A DNA stretch of 44,486 nucleotides from positions 1 through 44,486 of the forward strand of contig NZ_JAHHZO010000021.1 of NCBI RefSeq assembly GCF_018760785.1, read 5' to 3'. The stretch comes from Rhizobium sp. CSW-27. GTDB lineage: Bacteria > Pseudomonadota > Alphaproteobacteria > Rhizobiales > Rhizobiaceae. This document shows positions 14,629 to 23,663 of the stretch, in pieces (positions within the stretch are counted from its first letter, which is position 1; each line of letters begins with the position of its first letter). The notes below the pieces were generated by a model. The model saw nothing but the letters and a program-made list of their open reading frames with translations. It was not told where the DNA came from and searched no databases. Both the position numbers and the translations under genes were made by a program.

Positions 14629-17319
14629 TCACGCAAAGCTATAGACGAATTCCTCCTGCTGGACGTCCAGCGACACAAGACCGGGCGAGGAACCTGCCAT
14701 CATCCTTTGCAGAAGCTCCCGGGCAAGTTCCGGCAGGATCCGGTTCATGATGATGTTCTCGATCATCCGGCCGCCCGAATCGGGCTCGTTGCACCGGGAA
14801 ACGATGTGGCTGACCGCCGCCGGGGTGTACTCGAAGCGGGCGGAGTAGTTGTCACGAATCCGGTTGGCCACATGCTTCAGCTGCAGGCCGACGATTTGCG
14901 CCATCATCTGGTCGGACAAGGGAACATAGGGGATGACCACGATGCGACCAAGCAGGGCCGGAGGGAAGACGGAGAGCAGATAAGGCCGCAATGCCTGGGC
15001 AAGCACATCGGCATCCACCTCCTTCCTTCCATGGTCCGTCATCTCCATGATGGCTTCCGTGCCGACGTTGGAGGTCAGAATGATCAACGTGTTCTTGAAG
15101 TCGATCATTCGGCCGGAGCCGTCTTCCATCCGCCCCTTGTCGAAGACCTGAAAGAACAGTTCGTGGACATCCGGATGCGCCTTCTCGACCTCATCGAGAA
15201 GCACGGCGCTGTAGGGTTTGCGCCGAACGGCCTCGGTCAGGCGTCCGCCTTCACCGTAGCCCACATAACCGGGAGGGGCGCCCTTCAGCAGAGAAACCGA
15301 ATGGGCCTCCTGGAACTCGGACATATTGATGGTGATGATATTCTGCTCGCCGCCGTAGATGGCCTCGGCCAGCGCGAGAGCGGTTTCCGTCTTGCCGACG
15401 CCGGAAGGACCGCAGAGCATGAAGACACCGATCGGCTTGCCGGGATTGTCCAGCCCGGCGCGGTTGATGGCGATGCGCTTCGAGATCATCTCGATGCCAT
15501 GGCTCTGGCCAATCACCCGCTTTCCCAACATGCCGGGCAGATCAAGAATCGACTGGATCTCATCCCGGACCATGCGTCCGACCGGAATGCCGGTCCAGGC
15601 AGACACGACCGCAGCCACGGCTTGTTCGTCGACGTGCGGATAGACCATCCGGTCATCCGGATTAAGCGCATCGAGCTGACCGGCAAGCGCCTTCAACCGT
15701 TCATCAAGAGCATAGATTCCAGAATCGGCGCCGTCCGTGGTGCCGTCTGCCTGTTCGCTTCGGGAAGCACTGCCGGGCGGATCGGAAATCTGTCGCGCCT
15801 TGCGCGCCTCCACAATGTCATCAACGATTGCCTTCTCCCGCAGATAGGCGGCCTGCTTGGCCGCCAGCAGGTCGCTTCTGTCTGCGATATAGCCCTCCAG
15901 TTCGCTGACACGGGCGGGATCCTGTTCGCCAAGCTCCTGATCCGCCTGCAGCGATGCGAGTTCCTTCTCTGCGGCCTGAATGGCGACCCGCAGATCCTCG
16001 ATCGCCGCGGGCGTACCTGTCTGGCTGATGGCAACGCGGGCACAGGCCGTATCGAGCAGGCTGACGGCCTTGTCAGGAAGCTGGCGGGCAGGAATGTAGC
16101 GTACGGACAATTCCACGGCCGCAACCAGAGCCGCATTGGAAATGCGCACTCCGTGATGTCTTTCCATCGAGCCGAGGATACCTCGCAGCATGTGGCAGCA
16201 CTTTTCCACCGTCGGCTCCTGCACCTGAACGGGCTGGAAGCGCCGGGTCAGCGCCGGATCCTTTTCAAAGTGCTGCCTGTATTCCGACCAGGTCGTCGCG
16301 CCGATGGTCCGCAGCGTTCCACGCGCCAGCGCCGGCTTCAATAGGTTTGCCGCATCGCCTGTTCCCTGGGCACCGCCAGCACCGATCAATGTATGCGCTT
16401 CATCGATGAACAGAATGATCGGCGTGGGTGACGACTGGACTTCGTCGATCACTGACCGCAGTCTCTGCTCGAACTCGCCCTTCATCGAAGCGCCGGCCTG
16501 CATCAGTCCGATATCAAGCGCCAGCAATTGCACATGACGCAGAAGCGGCGGAACATCGCCCGCGACGATCCGTTGGGCAAACCCTTCCACGACGGCTGTC
16601 TTTCCGACCCCGGCTTCGCCCGTCAGGATGGGATTGTTCTGACGGCGGCGCGACAGGACATCGATGATCTGCCGGATTTCCTCATCGCGCCCCACGACCG
16701 GGTCGAGCTTGCCCGAAGCAGCCTGAGCAGTCATGTCCACCGTGAAGCGTGCAAGCGCCGTCGTTCCCCTGGCTCCCGCCTCACCGCTGGCAGAGCCGGG
16801 GCCGGTCCCGACGCCCGATCCATCCATAGGACGTGCATCGCATTCGGCGGAACCATCGCAGAACGCGTTGAATTCGGCGATAATCCGTTCCGGATCAAGC
16901 TTGGCAAACAGGGGCGAGTGGCTGACCAGGGCGCGCTGCACGTCGCGTTCCTTCAAGCCTGCGACGAGCAGATGTCCTGTCCTGATCTGAAGCTCGCCGA
17001 ACTGCAGGGTGGCATAGTGCCAGCCACGATCGAGCATGTCGACAATCTGTGGTGCAATGTTCGGCATGTCTGTCTGGTTCGCGCGGAAACGGGCGACTTC
17101 GCCCGCAAGGTCCGTCAGAACGCGCCCTCGATCGATATGCATGTGATCGAGAATGCGTGAAACGTCCGAAGCGTCGTGTTCTATGATGTGCAGCAGCCAG
17201 TGCGCCAGTTCGAGATTCCTGTTTCCGGCCGACTTGGCATGGCGCAATGCCTTGATGAAAGCCTCGTAACCCAGCGCGTTAAGCTTGCCGGTCACAGTCT
17301 CCAGACTTATGTCGCTCAT
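14629..17319 (-). CDS. clpV: T6SS sheath-disassembly ATPase ClpV (TssH)
   Basis: An 896-residue AAA+ ATPase of the ClpB type that unfolds and recycles contracted TssB/TssC sheaths. I chose the ATG at 17319 (MSDISLETVTGKLN) because this is the standard ClpV opening; an upstream in-frame start at 17436 adds low-quality sequence. The N-domain (about 1-150) is followed by NBD1 with Walker A GEAGVGKTA and Walker B ILFIDEAH, a coiled-coil middle domain (about 400-520), and NBD2 with GPSGVGKTE and VLLDEVEKAHPD. The length is normal for the family. It lies 120 bases after tssG on the same strand. Confidence 0.96.
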   Translation of the reverse strand: MSDISLETVTGKLNALGYEAFIKALRHAKSAGNRNLELAHWLLHIIEHDASDVSRILDHMHIDRGRVLTDLAGEVARFRANQTDMPNIAPQIVDMLDRGWHYATLQFGELQIRTGHLLVAGLKERDVQRALVSHSPLFAKLDPERIIAEFNAFCDGSAECDARPMDGSGVGTGPGSASGEAGARGTTALARFTVDMTAQAASGKLDPVVGRDEEIRQIIDVLSRRRQNNPILTGEAGVGKTAVVEGFAQRIVAGDVPPLLRHVQLLALDIGLMQAGASMKGEFEQRLRSVIDEVQSSPTPIILFIDEAHTLIGAGGAQGTGDAANLLKPALARGTLRTIGATTWSEYRQHFEKDPALTRRFQPVQVQEPTVEKCCHMLRGILGSMERHHGVRISNAALVAAVELSVRYIPARQLPDKAVSLLDTACARVAISQTGTPAAIEDLRVAIQAAEKELASLQADQELGEQDPARVSELEGYIADRSDLLAAKQAAYLREKAIVDDIVEARKARQISDPPGSASRSEQADGTTDGADSGIYALDERLKALAGQLDALNPDDRMVYPHVDEQAVAAVVSAWTGIPVGRMVRDEIQSILDLPGMLGKRVIGQSHGIEMISKRIAINRAGLDNPGKPIGVFMLCGPSGVGKTETALALAEAIYGGEQNIITINMSEFQEAHSVSLLKGAPPGYVGYGEGGRLTEAVRRKPYSAVLLDEVEKAHPDVHELFFQVFDKGRMEDGSGRMIDFKNTLIILTSNVGTEAIMEMTDHGRKEVDADVLAQALRPYLLSVFPPALLGRIVVIPYVPLSDQMMAQIVGLQLKHVANRIRDNYSARFEYTPAAVSHIVSRCNEPDSGGRMIENIIMNRILPELARELLQRMMAGSSPGLVSLDVQQEEFVYSFA

Positions 17320-17439
17320 GATGCCCCCGCTTGTCCCTGTCCGGTTCCCGGGCCCCTGCCCTGGAGAGGTTGAAATCCTTCCTGCATCCGCTCCGCCGCG
17401 CATCCTGGTGCCGCGTACCGCCACGGCCGGGCGCATGCA

Positions 17440-18423
17440 TCACAAGGTCGGTGTCAGGCGAGCGTCGAAGTAATCCTCGTCCGGCAGGTTGCCCGGGTGC
17501 ACCGGGAGCCAGGACGTCCAGCCAATCTGTCCTTGCCGGCCGAGGCAGATGCGCGGAGCAAGCGCAGCGGGAATACCCAGTTCCACTTCGACCTCCTGAC
17601 GGTACCCACAAAAAAAGAAGATCGCTTCCGCGAGATGGCGCGCATTGCGCTGCCCCGGAAGAAAGCTCTCGTAATCCTTCCGGTTTCGGCAGCGGATGCG
17701 GATACGGACCTTGTCTGCGATACTGTGCAGCCGCCGCCCCAGGAAAGCGTTGACGCCGATCACCGCACGCGATGTGCCGAGCCGCATGACATCCTGTTCC
17801 TCGAATGCCAGCCAATTGCCGATCCATTGATGCACTTCAACTTCAACGCCGAAGTGACCGCGCAAAAACTGCTCGAGACCGCGGGCTGTCTTCACCTGGA
17901 TGTTGATCAGTCCCGCGAAGGGAATCTTGGCCACGTCAGGCAGGCTTCCGATCTCCTGCAATGCCGGGCTTGCGATACCTTCGAAGCTTGCCAGAAAGGC
18001 AAGAAATCGGTCCTTATCGGGCCGTTCGGACTGGCCGATCGGACGGGCGTCCGCCCAGGCTCGGTAGAACAGCTGCAGAAAGCGGGTCGTCAGGATGTCA
18101 ACGAAGCGAGCAAAAGCCGGGTCTCGCGACATCCACTGATGGGCCTCCTCCGTGAGGTGCAGCGGAAGAGCCCCCTGGGGACCAAACATGCCCAGAAAAC
18201 GTGTATGCAGACGGGGCGTGCCCGATGCCGTTTCCGACAAAGCCAGGATATCTGCGGCGGGAAAGGCCACATAAGGATCCTGAACCGGAACGACAACCTC
18301 CTCGGCAAGGGTGGAACTGTCGCCAATACGCGGCTTGCCCGGCGTCTCCCGCTCCATCTGGCGCAGCACCTGATAGAAATTGAAGCGGTGCGGTTGCGCC
18401 TTCAGATCGTCAAGCAGGCTCAT
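17440..18423 (-). CDS. tssG: T6SS baseplate protein TssG
   Basis: A 327-residue TssG, a wedge component of the baseplate with TssE, TssF and TssK. The ATG at 18423 overlaps the tssF stop (ATGA), which decides the start over an upstream in-frame codon at 18456. Family landmarks are RFNFYQVLRQMER near the N-terminus, FLGMFGPQGALPLHLTE, and FFRAW-type FYRAWADARP. The second half has GNWLAFEEQDVMRLG and the GRQGQIGWTSWLP end region. Length is normal for the family. Confidence 0.95.
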   Translation of the reverse strand: MSLLDDLKAQPHRFNFYQVLRQMERETPGKPRIGDSSTLAEEVVVPVQDPYVAFPAADILALSETASGTPRLHTRFLGMFGPQGALPLHLTEEAHQWMSRDPAFARFVDILTTRFLQLFYRAWADARPIGQSERPDKDRFLAFLASFEGIASPALQEIGSLPDVAKIPFAGLINIQVKTARGLEQFLRGHFGVEVEVHQWIGNWLAFEEQDVMRLGTSRAVIGVNAFLGRRLHSIADKVRIRIRCRNRKDYESFLPGQRNARHLAEAIFFFCGYRQEVEVELGIPAALAPRICLGRQGQIGWTSWLPVHPGNLPDEDYFDARLTPTL

Positions 18424-20357
18424 AACAGCGCCCTCCGGCCGATCTGGGGGGGCCATCTCTTGATAAGCCCCCTCTGCCTGGAGAGAATGACTGTTTCGGC
18501 AAAGATGTTGAGTGTCGCATATTCGGTGAAAAAGCGGCTGAGCACCAGGCCAAAGAGAAACAGGCCCTGACCTTCAAAAGCGTTTTCATCCAGGGTGACC
18601 GCGATCTCCAGCCCACGGGCAGCATCGTAACGGGCGCCCTGCCGGATCTTCCGCACGACCGGTCGAACGGCCACATCGAGAATGCCGCGGATCTGGCGCT
18701 CGATCGAAGGATTGCCACTATCGGCGAAAACCATCAGCAGTTCCTGAAGGGCACTGGCCCGATCTCTGTCTGGCCGCGGCGACAAGCCCAGATGATTGAA
18801 TTGCAGAAGACTGATCAGTTTCCAGAGAATGGCCCCGGAATGCTCTTCACCCTTGCCACGCTTGTCGCCCATCAGCAGGGATTCGCGCGGCGGCGTCGGC
18901 CCGGCAATGCAATCAAGGTGAATGGATGCATCTTCGACCAGAAAGAAATCGGGGGAACCCCGACGCACCGGCAACTGATCCGTCAGATGACGGTTCGTGA
19001 CCAGCGCACGAACGGACAGGGTGCGGGCACTTTCGCCGTTTCTTCCTCCCCTTGGTTCCCGCAGCGAGATGAAGGTCTCTGATCCGATATAGGGACTGCG
19101 CGACCCGGATCGGCGTTCCTTTTCGGTCCTTCGTCGCTCGCGGCGCCGTGTCGAGTAATGCAGCGCATGCGCAAATGGCGTCCCCTCCGTCGGAGCCGAA
19201 TACAAGGGGAAGACCGGAACCTTCTCCTTGCTCCTCGGATACTGGGCGCTTACCCGCAGCACCCGATAGACCTCGTATTCCAGTTTGTGGCTGGGATCGG
19301 GAATGATCGCGTGCTCATGATCCTGGGACCGCAGCAAAACTGGGGCGCACTCCATTTCAAAGAGATTGGTCACCGGCGCGGCATACAGCGCGAACCAGTC
19401 CCGCTTCGTCACGGATGCAAGTCGGGGAACCGCGGCGGTGAACTGAAACAGCAGGTCGAAGCGATCCGTCCCGATCCGCTTGAGGATCGGGGCAAGCCCG
19501 CGGACACGAAAGCCCAGGTACTTGGCGGGAAAGGCAAAGTACTCGCGCAGATGATTGAAGCCTGCAAAGACGCGGTCGTCATGACCGAATAGCGATTCAC
19601 CCGCAGCAAAGCCGACCGGCTGCAAATCGTCGGGATCAAGGGGCACATAGCATGGGTCACCCAGCGCGTTGAGATATCGGATGCCGATCTGATGCAGCTT
19701 CGAAAACAGCTGTTCGTAAAGAAGCACCACATCGGTCATCGGCCCGGCAAGATAGAATGTCAGTGCCTCTGGGATGGCACTGGAAACCCTGCCTAGCCCG
19801 CTGCCCTGCTTGTCGCGATTCAGGCACAAGCAGATCTCAAGGCGCAGCCCAGCCGCAACCTCCGGGCCGCAATCCATCCCGAGAGCCTGAATGGGAGCGG
19901 CCGTCGCAAAGTAATCCGCATGCTGGATGTCGTAGGGCCAGACAGTGATGTCTGAGACGAGGCGATAACGGCAGGCGACCCGGCGATCCTTTTCCATCAA
20001 TGTCGTGTCGACATACTGGCCCGCGGCAACAGAAACGCCCCCCAGCAGCACGGGATTGCCGAAATCCGGACGCACCTGCACCAGAGCAAAGGAGGGGGTC
20101 GGCGCAAGGAAGCCCGGCAGAAGCTGCTCGATCAATTCCGAAGTGAAGGTCGAAAACTCCGCCTTCAGCTTCAACTGGACCCGTGCCGCAAGGAATGCAG
20201 CCCCTTCCAGCAGACCGGAGATCAGAGGATCACCGGCTTCCGCCGTGAGAGAGCCCAATCGCTCCGCCATGCCGGGAAACTCCTCGGCAAATTCCTTGGA
20301 GCGCTCATAGAGAATTTTGAGTTCGCGATCATAGAACTCAAGAAACTCCCTGTTCAT
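18420..20357 (-). CDS. tssF: T6SS baseplate protein TssF
   Basis: A 645-residue TssF, the main baseplate wedge protein. The N-terminus is diagnostic: FLEFYDRELKILYE, EEFPGMAERLG, DPLISGLLEGAAFLAARVQ, followed by the ELIEQLLPGFL motif. The central and C-terminal parts carry RYRLVSDITVWP, LREYFAFPAKYLGF and a closing FFTEYATLNIF. The start overlaps the tssE stop by four bases and the end overlaps tssG, so tssE-F-G are translationally coupled. Length and motifs are normal. Confidence 0.96.
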   Translation of the reverse strand: MNREFLEFYDRELKILYERSKEFAEEFPGMAERLGSLTAEAGDPLISGLLEGAAFLAARVQLKLKAEFSTFTSELIEQLLPGFLAPTPSFALVQVRPDFGNPVLLGGVSVAAGQYVDTTLMEKDRRVACRYRLVSDITVWPYDIQHADYFATAAPIQALGMDCGPEVAAGLRLEICLCLNRDKQGSGLGRVSSAIPEALTFYLAGPMTDVVLLYEQLFSKLHQIGIRYLNALGDPCYVPLDPDDLQPVGFAAGESLFGHDDRVFAGFNHLREYFAFPAKYLGFRVRGLAPILKRIGTDRFDLLFQFTAAVPRLASVTKRDWFALYAAPVTNLFEMECAPVLLRSQDHEHAIIPDPSHKLEYEVYRVLRVSAQYPRSKEKVPVFPLYSAPTEGTPFAHALHYSTRRRERRRTEKERRSGSRSPYIGSETFISLREPRGGRNGESARTLSVRALVTNRHLTDQLPVRRGSPDFFLVEDASIHLDCIAGPTPPRESLLMGDKRGKGEEHSGAILWKLISLLQFNHLGLSPRPDRDRASALQELLMVFADSGNPSIERQIRGILDVAVRPVVRKIRQGARYDAARGLEIAVTLDENAFEGQGLFLFGLVLSRFFTEYATLNIFAETVILSRQRGLIKRWPPQIGRRALL

Positions 20358-20902
20358 GCCTGGCCCACGCTTTGCCGAATTGTCGCCTTGCCGGAACTAA
20401 GGTCAACCTCAGCCACAAAATCGACCGGAACATTCATCGGCCGGCTCGATATCTCCGCATAGATGGAGAGGCGAAGCCGCTGAGCCGCTTCATCAACGTC
20501 CTGAACGCGCTCGACCTGCAAGGTTTCACGCCGGATTCGCGGTTCATAGTCCAGAACCGCGGCAATGATGTTCGCCTCCACCTCAGGCAGTTGCGGATCC
20601 TCACTGGTGAGGTGCATGATGTCATAGAGTCCGAAGTTCAGCACGGACTTGGATGCATAGGAAAACTCGTCAAGATCAATGGCTGACTGCAGGTCGATGG
20701 TGCTGAAAAGATCGTCAAGATCTCGCATCACCATGTCGCGAACCTGCCCCTCCGTCAGTCCGCGACGCCGAACGGCATCATGCTCCGAAAACGTGCGCTC
20801 CGCAGACTCGTCTATGGAACGCGACTTTCGTGAGTCGCTCTTCTCGAACGCATCACGAAAGCTGTGCAATAAGGGCACGCGATAACGCACGTGATCGGCC
20901 AT
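20354..20902 (-). CDS. tssE: T6SS baseplate protein TssE (gp25-like)
   Basis: A 182-residue homologue of phage T4 gp25 that starts sheath polymerisation. After a charged N-terminus (about 1-55) the gp25 fold shows MVMRDLDDLFSTID, SVLNFGLYDIMHL and the family hallmark YEPRIRRETLQVE. It lies 78 bases behind hcp and overlaps tssF by four bases (ATGA). The ribosome-binding site is weak. Confidence 0.93.
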   Translation of the reverse strand: MADHVRYRVPLLHSFRDAFEKSDSRKSRSIDESAERTFSEHDAVRRRGLTEGQVRDMVMRDLDDLFSTIDLQSAIDLDEFSYASKSVLNFGLYDIMHLTSEDPQLPEVEANIIAAVLDYEPRIRRETLQVERVQDVDEAAQRLRLSIYAEISSRPMNVPVDFVAEVDLSSGKATIRQSVGQA

Positions 20903-20980
20903 GAAGCAGTACCCTCAACCCGTTCTCCTGCTCAGTGTCGTGGGACGGCGAGAATGGCGCTGCCCAGGAGGTCATTCAAT

Positions 20981-21469
20981 TCAGGCCGCCGCGCGGTTCT
21001 CCGAAATGTTCCACCCCTGCGGAATGGACGCCCCCGCCGTTCCCTCCTTGTCCTGCTGGGTATAGGTGAGGACATATTCGGCGAAGTTCAGTTCGACATC
21101 GACCGTCACCAGATCGCTTCCCACCGCACCGACAATCGTGTGATTGGTGACCAGCACCTGCTTCAGCACGATCTTCACGTATTCGACCGTCGTATCCCCG
21201 CCGGCTTTTTCACAGAAGAGGGTGACCTCCGGAATGTGCTTGCCGCTGCAGCAATGCTGCATCAGGGCGGTGTCTGCTTTGCACATGTATTTCGTCAGAT
21301 GCAGATCACGAACGCTGACACGCCCGGCGCCGGATCCATGACCATGGCCCACGGACGCCTGCTGGTTCATTCCGAAGGCAAAGCTGACAATCTCGATCTG
21401 GTCCTCATGACCTTGCTTGCGGGATTCCCCTTTGATGGAATCGATCTTCAGATGCATGTTGGTGGTCAT
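20981..21469 (-). CDS. hcp: T6SS tube protein Hcp (TssD)
   Basis: A 162-residue Hcp, the subunit of the hexameric inner tube, which also chaperones effectors. Landmarks are MHLKIDSIKGESR at the start, IEIVSFAFGMNQ, the DLHLTKYMCKAD strand, CCSGKHIPEVTL, and AEYVLTYTQQD near the end. AAAGGA precedes the ATG, a strong site fitting the high output Hcp needs. Unlike tssE-F-G it is spaced from its neighbours by about 60 and 80 bases. A small GC-rich hairpin lies just upstream (around 21483-21500). Confidence 0.96.
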   Translation of the reverse strand: MTTNMHLKIDSIKGESRKQGHEDQIEIVSFAFGMNQQASVGHGHGSGAGRVSVRDLHLTKYMCKADTALMQHCCSGKHIPEVTLFCEKAGGDTTVEYVKIVLKQVLVTNHTIVGAVGSDLVTVDVELNFAEYVLTYTQQDKEGTAGASIPQGWNISENRAAA

Positions 21470-21528
21470 CGATGTTCCTTTCGTGTCGCGCGGCGACGCC
21501 GCCCCATCCGCGTATTGGTGAATGCAGC

Positions 21529-23022
21529 CTAATTTTCCTTGGCAGGAAGCTTCGATACGAGGCTCATGCCGATATTCATGCCCTCCAGCTGAAAATGCGG
21601 CTGGATAAAGAAGTTCGCAGAGTAGAAACCCGGGTTTTCGGGATCTTCAAAAACGTCCACCTTGGCACCCGCCAACGGCTTTTGTGCCTTCACGAGAATC
21701 GTTGAATTGGTAGGGTCGCCATCGACATAGCGCATGATCCACGTCTGCAAACGGCTTTGCAGCTGATTGCGATCATAGTTTTCACCGATCATGTCGCGAA
21801 CCATGCACTTCAGGTAATGGGCGAAGCGCGAGCATGCGAACATGTAAGGAAGACGCGCAGACAGGTTCTGCGAAGCAGTCGCCTCGTCCGTGTCCATTTT
21901 CTTGGGCCGATACAGCGACTGCGCACCGATAAACACCGCTTTGTCACTGTTTTTGCGATGAATCAGCGGTATCAGCCCGGCCTTTGACAGCTCCGCTTCG
22001 CGACGATCGCTGATGGCGATCTCGGTCGGGCACTTCATGTCGACAGAGCCGTCATCTGTCGGAAATGTATGAAGAGGGAGGTTGGCCACTTCGCCGCCGG
22101 ACTGAACGCCGCGGATTCGAACGGTCCAGCCATATTCCTTGAATGCCCGGTTGATGTTCGCCGCCATGGCATAAGCGGCATTCATCCATGCATATTTGTT
22201 TCCGTCATGCCCGTCCGTTTCTTCCTCGAAGGCGAATTCCTCGACCTTGACGGACTTTTCACCGAAAGGTTCCCGCGCCAGAACGCGCGGCAGGCATAAG
22301 GCCAGATAGCGGGAATTCTCCGAATCCCGCAGGGAACGCCAGGCAGCATAATCCGGGGCCTCGAAAATTTTCCCGAGATCTCTCGGATTGACCAGATCAG
22401 ACCACGTATCGAGATTGAGAAGCCCGGGCTCGGCGCTGGCGATGAAGGGGCAATGCGCCGCGGCAGCCACCTTGCCGAGATCACGCAGCAGCGCGACATT
22501 GTGCGCCGTGTGATCAAAGTAGTAATCACCGACCAGAGCGCCATACGGATGGCCGCCGAGCTGCCCGAACTCGGCTTCGTAGACCTGCTTGAAGAACGGG
22601 CTCTGGTCCCATTTGGCGCCGGAATAACGACGGAACTCACCAAGCAATTCGCTTTTGGACACATTCATGACCTTGATCTTCAGGCCACTGTCGGTTTCCG
22701 AATTGCTCGTCAGGTAATGCAGCCCGCGCCAGGCACTTTCGACCGCCTGGAATTCCGGTGCATGCATGATTTCATTGACCTGGGCTGATAACTGCTGGTC
22801 CAGGCGAGCAATGATGTCGTTGATCGTATCAAGGACATCATCACTGATCACCTCAGTGTTCGCGAGCGCCTGCTTCGCAAGCGTGGTGATCGCGTTGTCG
22901 ACTTCCGTCGCCGCCCGTTCCGTCCGCGGTTTGAAACTCTGCTTGAGGAGCGACGCGAACTCGTCCACCCCTTCCAGCTGCTGCGCAACCTTTTGTTGTT
23001 CGCCGGCCATTTCGGGCACCAT
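21529..23022 (-). CDS. tssC: T6SS sheath protein TssC
   Basis: A 497-residue large sheath subunit that polymerises with TssB and is contracted to drive the tube. I chose ATG 23022 with GGGAG eight bases before it; a GTG nine bases further up is in frame. Landmarks are FQAVESAWRGLHYL, GEFRRYSGAKWDQSPFFK, GGHPYGALVGDY, the CLPRVLAREPFG motif, and SARLPYMFACSRFAHYLK. It follows tssB after 20 bases. Length matches the family. Confidence 0.97.
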   Translation of the reverse strand: MVPEMAGEQQKVAQQLEGVDEFASLLKQSFKPRTERAATEVDNAITTLAKQALANTEVISDDVLDTINDIIARLDQQLSAQVNEIMHAPEFQAVESAWRGLHYLTSNSETDSGLKIKVMNVSKSELLGEFRRYSGAKWDQSPFFKQVYEAEFGQLGGHPYGALVGDYYFDHTAHNVALLRDLGKVAAAAHCPFIASAEPGLLNLDTWSDLVNPRDLGKIFEAPDYAAWRSLRDSENSRYLALCLPRVLAREPFGEKSVKVEEFAFEEETDGHDGNKYAWMNAAYAMAANINRAFKEYGWTVRIRGVQSGGEVANLPLHTFPTDDGSVDMKCPTEIAISDRREAELSKAGLIPLIHRKNSDKAVFIGAQSLYRPKKMDTDEATASQNLSARLPYMFACSRFAHYLKCMVRDMIGENYDRNQLQSRLQTWIMRYVDGDPTNSTILVKAQKPLAGAKVDVFEDPENPGFYSANFFIQPHFQLEGMNIGMSLVSKLPAKEN

Positions 23023-23042
23023 GATTCCCACTCCCTAACCGT

Positions 23043-23585
23043 TTAGCGAACGGAGTCGCCGGAGCCATCGCTCCCGATGCCATTATCGGAAGAACGCTCG
23101 CTGAGTGCCTTCATGAGGTCCGGACTCGACAGCAACTCCCGTAGCTTCGCCTCCGCATCCACACGCCCGTTCATGTATCGCTGCAGATTGCTCAGTTGTT
23201 CGCGAGCCTCAAGCAAAACCCGCAATTCCGGAACCTGCCTAGCAATGGCTGCAGGCTCGAAATCAGACATCTTGCGAAACGTCAGACTAACGCCAAATTT
23301 TTCCGCACGAGCCTCCGGATCAATCCTGTTCGACACATTCATCGAAACCGCCGGCTCAACGCTGCGCATATAGTCATCGAAATTATCCATATCGACAGGA
23401 GAGAATTTTCTCTCCTCCATGCCGGGCTTGTCCACACGCGAGGCATTCCCCGAAAGATCCGACAGAACTCCCATCACGAACGGAAGGCTGACGACTTCCT
23501 GCGCATTTCCGGGATTCTGATAGGAAATTTGCACCCTCGGCGGCCTGTTTCTCTTGATGAAATTCTGGCCATTATCGGAACTCAT
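23043..23585 (-). CDS. tssB: T6SS sheath protein TssB
   Basis: A 180-residue small sheath subunit. The pattern RNRPPRVQISYQ, LPFVMGVLSDLSG, ERKFSPVDMDNFDDYM and a central VSLTFRKMSDFEP is typical of TssB. The conserved helix that ClpV binds lies in the C-terminal part (LRVLLEAREQLSNLQRY). The C-terminal 20 residues are Ser/Gly/Asp-rich and variable. A candidate promoter lies directly upstream. Confidence 0.96.
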   Translation of the reverse strand: MSSDNGQNFIKRNRPPRVQISYQNPGNAQEVVSLPFVMGVLSDLSGNASRVDKPGMEERKFSPVDMDNFDDYMRSVEPAVSMNVSNRIDPEARAEKFGVSLTFRKMSDFEPAAIARQVPELRVLLEAREQLSNLQRYMNGRVDAEAKLRELLSSPDLMKALSERSSDNGIGSDGSGDSVR

Positions 23586-23611
23586 CCCAGCCCCCTTGTG
23601 TTTCCATCTTC

Positions 23612-23641
23612 AGAATAATTCAAATACAAATCGGGAGTCAA
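23612..23641 (-). promoter_or_regulatory. candidate internal promoter upstream of tssB
   Basis: On the minus strand TTGACT (23641-23636) and TATTCT (23617-23612) are 18 bases apart, in the 78-bp AT-rich gap between tssA and tssB. It could give tssB-tssC-hcp extra expression over the rest of the operon. A small stem-loop (AAACGGC with GCTGTTT, one G-T pair) overlaps its upstream edge. Confidence 0.35.
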
Positions 23642-23663
23642 ACAGCAATTTCGCCGTTTTTAT

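Noticed and set aside
14481..14629. Intrinsic terminator after clpV
   Set aside because: Only short imperfect stems and no U-tract were found, so read-through into the caspase gene cannot be excluded.
14596..16344. 582-codon open frame antisense to clpV
   Set aside because: Shadow of the ClpV coding strand; no domain, no fitting ribosome-binding site, and ClpV motifs fix the real strand.
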